The notes under the pieces are model-generated. The model did no database searches. It was given only the letters and a program-made list of their open reading frames with translations, and was not told the origin of the DNA. A stretch of DNA of 64,000 nucleotides from positions 1 to 64,000 of the forward strand of contig NZ_JAGSYH010000006.1 in NCBI RefSeq assembly GCF_025685685.1. The letters run 5' to 3'. Shown piece after piece: positions 58,961-64,000 of this stretch. Position numbers and translations under genes: made by a program. Each line of letters opens with the position of its first letter. Positions within the stretch are counted from its first letter, which is position 1. This DNA is from Acidicapsa dinghuensis (lineage in GTDB: Bacteria > Acidobacteriota > Terriglobia > Terriglobales > Acidobacteriaceae).

Positions 58961-60202
58961 TCACGACCATTTCGCCATTTTCTCGCGCTTGGGCATCCGC
59001 AAATATTGATAGGCGCGGCTTAGCCATTGCCTATCTGGCCAGGACTCCCGCAGTAACTCCTGGCAGAGCGCTGGCTCTTCGATGGGCATATCGTGGTGTC
59101 CTGACGTTAGATAAACACTATCGGGATCCCAGTTCAGCGTTTGGGGAAACAACGCTATGATTGGGTTTTCAATGCAGTCTTCAGGGGCTTTAGACACTTC
59201 ACCCGTGATACGGGCGATTAGAGCGGCGGCTAAACTGTCCTGACCCGGCAGACGTAGGTGCCCAAGTTGCGTCGCGCGCGGATTTAACTCGATTAGGTAT
59301 GGGACGGCAGTTTTCTCGTCGATGATAAAGTCCAGGCCGAAGAAGCCATTAAACATAAATTGCCGAGCCAGCAGGCGAGTCGCACGGTCGATTTCGTCAT
59401 TTTTTATCAACCGGACAACAATCGCTGCGCCGGTTTGTCCCTGGGAGGCCAATACTTCGACTGTGACTGCAGAAAGAACCTCGCCCTGCCAACACGCACA
59501 CATGGTGTTTGCTGGATGCCCCTGAATAAATTGCTGAATCGTCAATCCTTGTTCCCGGCGTCGTCGCAATGACATCAGGCTGCGAGGATGACGATTAATT
59601 AACCATCGCTTCCACGCAACTCCAGATCGAACGGGGCCGCTCAGTCTTCGGAATTCAGCAATTGCCTTGGCTTTGGAATCGACGATCGCCACGCCGGCGC
59701 CACCCCACGTGCCGTCCAATTTAATGACGGCCGATCCGTCCAGGGGCCAATTTTCCATGTCCTCTTCTGAGATCACAGTTCGAGTGAGAGGCACACGAAT
59801 GCCCAGCTTGGCAGCGGCCTCCAGCGTCTCCGCTCTGCTCTGAATGGTCGCAAAACCCTCTTTGGCGCAGAGGGAATATTCGATGAGAGATTGCATTTCA
59901 GGATATTTGGCATGGAGCTCATGTAAATGCCAGACCGCAGCGTCATCGCAGGGAACAAGAAGATCCGCGCCAGTGGCCAAAATCGCGTTCCTAAGAGATC
60001 TTGCCGGATCAAAATTGGCGTACGAGTGCAGCGACTCGAGCCCCGTCACATGTCTGAGCGGGTGAGATGGTGGACATATCCCCGAGACGCTACATCCAGA
60101 GCGGAGGAAAGCGAGAGCCAGGCGTGCTGAGGATGCCCACCACAATCGCGAACACAACAGCACGTTCGGTCGCCGATATTCGTTCACTTCACCAAGCCCC
60201 AC
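58961..60202 (-). CDS. ATP-grasp enzyme next to the NRPS
   Basis: A 413-aa ATP-grasp protein of the carbamoyl-phosphate-synthetase/D-Ala-ligase superfamily. N-terminal PNVLLCSRLWWASSARLALA and a pre-ATP-grasp domain (ILATGADLLVPCDDAAVWHL). Lysine and glycine-rich loop in SAVIKLDGTWGGAGVAIVDS, and the metal-binding strand FFGLDFIIDEKTAVPYLIELNPRATQLGH. GTG start at 60202; a second GTG five codons in is possible. Such enzymes ligate amino acids or other acids to amines, and ATP-grasp ligases are often found in peptide natural-product clusters. Same strand as the NRPS, 454 bp downstream. A tailoring or precursor role is inferred from context. Confidence 0.8.
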   Translation of the reverse strand: MGLGEVNEYRRPNVLLCSRLWWASSARLALAFLRSGCSVSGICPPSHPLRHVTGLESLHSYANFDPARSLRNAILATGADLLVPCDDAAVWHLHELHAKYPEMQSLIEYSLCAKEGFATIQSRAETLEAAAKLGIRVPLTRTVISEEDMENWPLDGSAVIKLDGTWGGAGVAIVDSKAKAIAEFRRLSGPVRSGVAWKRWLINRHPRSLMSLRRRREQGLTIQQFIQGHPANTMCACWQGEVLSAVTVEVLASQGQTGAAIVVRLIKNDEIDRATRLLARQFMFNGFFGLDFIIDEKTAVPYLIELNPRATQLGHLRLPGQDSLAAALIARITGEVSKAPEDCIENPIIALFPQTLNWDPDSVYLTSGHHDMPIEEPALCQELLRESWPDRQWLSRAYQYLRMPKREKMAKWS

Positions 60203-60656
60203 TTAGTTAATTGTGACATGCGCAACTAGATGCAGATTGTACAAAAAAAACGCGATAAGGTATTTTTCATTTCAATGAGGTGTGGCTGTTTTGTCTATAA
60301 CCTGCAGGTGTTAGAAGGAGCCGAGAGCCGTAACCACTTTAAGGAACATTTAGTTATCAAGAGAGAGTAGGTGAACAGGTACTTTCGTCGACTCGGCTAT
60401 TTCAGCGTGGGTTCTTACGTGCGGTCAATTGCTGCGTTTCTGGGACGCACAAGTTTGGGTTCTCGCATCTTTGGCACTTCAATGCAGAGTTGGAGGCAAA
60501 GAATGCCGAAAGGCATGCAACTTTTTTTTTGCCGCCCTTCGTAGGGCTTCTGCCAATTCCTAAGGCCCATGGACTCACCGTGCATTTGACGCAGGATTCA
60601 CGGCTAAACGAATCTCAAAACATGTGGCAGTTTGCGGTTAGACGGCTGCTGCCGCA
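60203..60656. other. Intergenic region between the NRPS and the ATP-grasp gene
   Basis: 454 bp, AT-rich around 60240-60290 (AAAAAAAACGCG, TATTTTTCATTT). No supported gene. It may contain a promoter for the ATP-grasp gene. Confidence 0.35.
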
Positions 60657-63600
60657 TCAGCCTGCAGTTTGCAGATGCGAGTTGATAGCTTCCGCTACGC
60701 CACGAACATGCGGAATTCTTATCAATTCGCTGTGATGTCCGTCGACATATTGGAAATGAAAATCTCCCGCAATGACTGATCGCCAGCCGTCCAGGTAGTC
60801 GACTTGCGGAGGACGATCAGATGCCATGAGTAAGAGTACCTTTCCTTGATACTTTGCAGGCCGGTATGTAAGTGCTGCAGCTTCAATCATTTCCTGCGCT
60901 GCACCCAATTCTGTTTTGGCGTAGGTTCGATGGGCCATGATGGAGAGGCGCTTGAACAGACGCTTGCGAAAATCGACGACGTTTTTTCGCAAGCCCGTTC
61001 GAATGACCCGCTGCACACTGTACTGCGCGCGCCGCATCATCAATAGCAGGGATCTTCGCCTCTCGAGATAGGAAGGGTTTCTTGCATCCAAAAGCACCAG
61101 AAGCGATACCTCGTGTCCACTCGATTTCAACTGTGTGGCAATCTCGAAAGCGAGAATCCCGCTAGCGCACAATCCACCGATGATGTAGGGCCCTTGCGTT
61201 TGCGAGGCGAGTATCTTAAGCACATGTCTTTGGGCGATGCTCTCAAGTGTTGGTGTTGGCCCCAGGGCGGCGATGTCCTCCGATGTCAGCGCCAACGACA
61301 AGAACGGGCGATGGGTGCCGATCATCTCGGCGAGGTTACCGTTGAGATAGTGCACCCAGAAAATGCTGTTCCCGGTGCCTTGCGATTGAAGCGGTATAAC
61401 TCCGGGGATCGGAGACAAATTCTCATGGACGGATCTTCGGAGGAGTCGAGCCTGCTGCCGTACCGTTGGATTATGAAAGAGTTCTGCAAGCGAGATTCGC
61501 CGGCCGAATTCAGAAGTGATACGTAACTGTAAAGCGGCCATGAGCATCGAGTGGCCACCCAGATCGAAGAAGTTGTCTGTAGGGCTGATATATTTTCGGC
61601 CGAGAACGTGTGCCCACATCGCAACGATGCGTTCTTCATCCTCAGAACTGGATTCCTTTTGAGCAGGAGCGGCTTCGTTCGCGACGGGAGCTGGCAATTT
61701 CGCGCGGTCTATCTTGCCATGAGGCGTCAGCGGGATGAACGGAAGCACAACCAGATCTGAAGGAATCATGCTTTCGGGTAAGCTGGCTTCCAGGAAGACT
61801 CTCAACTCATGAAGTGTCGGCGCGGGAGAATGTCTTTCGACGAGATAAAGGCTTAAACGCATTTCACCGGAAGTCTCCGGCCATGCACGCGCGGCGGCAG
61901 CGGCGACATTGGAATGTTTCAAAACTGCGGCCTCAACCTCCTCAAGTTCAATTCGAGATCCGCGAATCTTGACTTGATTATCTGTGCGGCCAAGCACTTG
62001 AATTTTGCCGTCAGGCCGGCGTCGCGCCAAGTCTCCAGTTCGGTAAACCAAACGTCCACTAATGGAATGCACTCGAACGAATCGATCTGCGGTCAATTGC
62101 GGCTGACCACGATATCCTTTTGCGAGCCCTATTCCACCCAGAAATAACTCTCCCTGAACTCCAATCGGTGTAAGACGCAATTGAGCGTCCAAAACATACG
62201 CTTCCGTATTTGCGATCGGGCGCCCAACCGGAATCCCAGTCATCTTGCCGCTCAGATTCGGGCCAACCTTATCGATCACGGACCAGATGGTTGTTTCAGT
62301 CGGGCCGTACATGTTCCAGACCTCAGCCCCAACAGCGAGGAGCTTGTCTGCCAATTCACATGGAAGAGCTTCTCCACCACATAGAATCCGCAAGCATTTA
62401 TTTTGTTTGCTGTCATCGCTTCCTTGTGCATTATCCCAGCCGGAAAGCAGCAAGTTGCGCCACGTAGATGGAGTCGCCTGCATGACGGTGCAGCCAGAGG
62501 TCTGAATAACCTTCGCGAGCAGAAAAGGATCTCGCGCTTCTTCTCGTGTGGCGATGACAACTGTTCCACCTGAAATGAGTGGCAGGAACATTTCCAAAGC
62601 CGCAATGTCGAATGACATCGGGGTTATCGCGAGAAGTATGTCCGAAGGCCCATAGCCTGGAGTTCGCTGCATCGAAAGCAATAGGTTGACCAAGCTTCTC
62701 TGCAGAATCTCTACAGCCTTGGGTTGTCCGGTTGTTCCCGATGTGTAGATCAGGTATGCAGTGTCATCTGGGCTTCCGGAGCTCCGAATCTGCGCTTCCG
62801 TTTGAGCTGAAGGATTGGACAAAGTGTCATTTTCCAATAAAGCTCGATTGTTGCTGAGCTCATCAACGAGCAATACGGGGGCGGCAGATGATCCAATCTG
62901 CGTTAGCAGAGTTCGTTGTGTCAATATCGCAACAGGTCTGGCATCCGCGAGGAAAGTAACGATGCGTTCTGATGGAGCTTGAATGTCGAGAGGAAGATAG
63001 GCCGCACTCAGCTTCAGGATTGCCAGCAAACCAGCCAGCAAGTCGATGGAGCGATCGACCGCTACAGCGACGAGCGAACCTCGCTTCACTCCGAGGGAAC
63101 GAAGCTGTGTGGCGAGCTGATCTATGCGCACGTTAAGCTGCTCATAGGTGTGCGCCTGTGCTCCACAAACTACAGCCAGAGCCTTCGGAGTTTTGCGTAT
63201 CTGATCCTCGATAAGTTGCTGTAGTGTGATCTGCGGAAATTCGCTGACCGTATCGTTCCAGCCGTTGGGTCCCAGCAACACATCTTGTTCTTCGCGGGTT
63301 AGTATTCCGAGGGAGCCGAGAGGGCTTTCTGGATTATCGACAATCGATTGGAGCAATACCAGAAGGTTAGCAACCATCCTCTGAATAGTGATAGCGTCCC
63401 ATATATCAGTGTTGTAGAAGAAACGCGCGTCGATGTTATTCGGGCGATCGCCGAATTCTAGGTATAAATCGAATTTGCTGGTGCCGACTGTAACATCGGT
63501 CTCGGAAATATTCCATCCATCGGCGATGGGCGGCATCGGAGGCCGAACCGTAAAAAATGCCTGGAATATAGGATGCCTACTCGTATCCCGTCTCGGGTTG

Positions 63601-64000
63601 ACAGCTTGGACAACACGGTCAAAAGGCAACTCTGCTGCCGCTATTCCTCCAAGGACTGAATCGCGCACTTGTAGCAAATAGTCTGAGAAACTCAAATTGG
63701 CGAAAGGGTGAGATCGGACGGCAAAAGTATCCAGAAAATATCCGATCACATTCTCAAGTTCAGGCCGTCTTCGAGCGTCAGTTGCGGTCCCCACGATTAC
63801 ATCATTTTGAGCGGTATATCGAAACAATAAAGTTTTGAAGGCGGCAAGCAAAGTCATATATAGCGTGACGCCATATTTGCGGCTTAGAACTCGCAGACCA
63901 TTCACCAATTCGGCAGACACATCGAAACATGCCATCGATCCGCGATAGCTCGTGATCGGTGGGCGTGGTTTATCTTCGGGAAGTTGGAGAGTGGGTAATT
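60657..64000 (-). CDS. Nonribosomal peptide synthetase, final module C-A-PCP-TE (5' end beyond the window)
   Basis: The frame is open to the right edge (upstream of 63935 it reads LPTLQLPEDKPRPPITSYRG), so the start lies outside; about 1,113 residues are visible. The C-domain tail has IGYFLDTFAVRS; its HHxxxDG lies beyond the edge. The A domain has AYLIYTSGTTGQPKA, NMYGPTETTIWS, YRTGDLARRRPDGKI and the Lys motif LTPHGKIDRAKL. Its specificity residues read D-I-L-Q-L-G-M-I-W-K, one change from the known glycine code DILQLGLIWK. PCP: FFDLGGHSMLM with the phosphopantetheine serine. TE: IIGGLCASGILAFEIA with Cys as nucleophile and a His in VDGHHSELIRI. It would add glycine and release the product. 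Confidence 0.93.
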   Translation of the reverse strand, partial: LPTLQLPEDKPRPPITSYRGSMACFDVSAELVNGLRVLSRKYGVTLYMTLLAAFKTLLFRYTAQNDVIVGTATDARRRPELENVIGYFLDTFAVRSHPFANLSFSDYLLQVRDSVLGGIAAAELPFDRVVQAVNPRRDTSRHPIFQAFFTVRPPMPPIADGWNISETDVTVGTSKFDLYLEFGDRPNNIDARFFYNTDIWDAITIQRMVANLLVLLQSIVDNPESPLGSLGILTREEQDVLLGPNGWNDTVSEFPQITLQQLIEDQIRKTPKALAVVCGAQAHTYEQLNVRIDQLATQLRSLGVKRGSLVAVAVDRSIDLLAGLLAILKLSAAYLPLDIQAPSERIVTFLADARPVAILTQRTLLTQIGSSAAPVLLVDELSNNRALLENDTLSNPSAQTEAQIRSSGSPDDTAYLIYTSGTTGQPKAVEILQRSLVNLLLSMQRTPGYGPSDILLAITPMSFDIAALEMFLPLISGGTVVIATREEARDPFLLAKVIQTSGCTVMQATPSTWRNLLLSGWDNAQGSDDSKQNKCLRILCGGEALPCELADKLLAVGAEVWNMYGPTETTIWSVIDKVGPNLSGKMTGIPVGRPIANTEAYVLDAQLRLTPIGVQGELFLGGIGLAKGYRGQPQLTADRFVRVHSISGRLVYRTGDLARRRPDGKIQVLGRTDNQVKIRGSRIELEEVEAAVLKHSNVAAAAARAWPETSGEMRLSLYLVERHSPAPTLHELRVFLEASLPESMIPSDLVVLPFIPLTPHGKIDRAKLPAPVANEAAPAQKESSSEDEERIVAMWAHVLGRKYISPTDNFFDLGGHSMLMAALQLRITSEFGRRISLAELFHNPTVRQQARLLRRSVHENLSPIPGVIPLQSQGTGNSIFWVHYLNGNLAEMIGTHRPFLSLALTSEDIAALGPTPTLESIAQRHVLKILASQTQGPYIIGGLCASGILAFEIATQLKSSGHEVSLLVLLDARNPSYLERRRSLLLMMRRAQYSVQRVIRTGLRKNVVDFRKRLFKRLSIMAHRTYAKTELGAAQEMIEAAALTYRPAKYQGKVLLLMASDRPPQVDYLDGWRSVIAGDFHFQYVDGHHSELIRIPHVRGVAEAINSHLQTAG

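Noticed and set aside
60490..60735. Rightward 81-codon frame overlapping the NRPS 3' end
   Set aside because: Overlaps a certain gene on the other strand by almost 80 bases and lacks any supporting signal.

Overview
The window looks like chromosomal DNA of an acidobacterium, most likely of the Terriglobia/Acidobacteriaceae type. The grounds are moderately high G+C, a futalosine-pathway MqnA, large secreted Ig-like and carboxypeptidase-regulatory-domain proteins, an HTH-TM-TPR protein of the kind common in that phylum, and dense families of small intergenic repeats. This placement rests on gene content read by eye; no database search was possible.

1-13 kb: small accessory genes (a VapBC toxin-antitoxin pair, a YopT/C58-like cysteine protease homologue, an ATP-grasp enzyme with a small membrane partner), two parS-like palindromes at 4.3 kb, a DUF4139 surface protein, a PoxB-type ThDP enzyme, a DinB-fold protein and MqnA. 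13-25 kb: mostly housekeeping (dprA, topA, a double M16 peptidase), a ParD-like/zeta-like toxin-antitoxin pair, a cNMP-domain histidine kinase and an SGNH lipoprotein.

25.5-36.4 kb: one long leftward cluster for branched-chain amino acids, leuA-leuB-leuC-leuD-(UDG-like gene)-ilvD-ilvB-(S23 four-helix gene)-ilvN-ilvC. A divergent LysR regulator lies beside leuA with a T-N11-A dyad between them. The S23-like gene sits between perfect 18-bp inverted repeats inside the operon. LeuA lacks its usual C-terminal regulatory domain.

37-50 kb: rsmE, a CPBP protease, sdaA, a GAF protein with a degenerate GGDEF next to an intact diguanylate cyclase, comM, three tandem paralogous microproteins, an omega-like RNA polymerase subunit, rho and a PNPOx-fold protein.

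50.3-58 kb: an eroded genomic island. It starts at a complete tRNA-Ala(CGC). A 57-nt copy of that tRNA's 3' end plus flank recurs at 56.6 kb in inverted orientation. Between them lie a broken tyrosine integrase, a transposase fragment, an HTH-TM-TPR protein, a divergent secreted protein and a 692-aa protein with N-terminal propeller-like repeats and a Ser/Thr-rich beta body. Outside the right copy are a frameshifted Ig-repeat pseudogene and a uracil-DNA-glycosylase fragment.

58.3-64 kb: the 3' end of a nonribosomal peptide synthetase locus. The final C-A-PCP-TE module runs off the right edge; its A-domain specificity residues read as glycine, and its thioesterase has Cys as nucleophile. An ATP-grasp enzyme lies downstream on the same strand.

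The strongest candidates for something undescribed are the inverted-tRNA island with its regulator/secreted/propeller set, the S23 cassette in the ilv operon, and the tandem microproteins.
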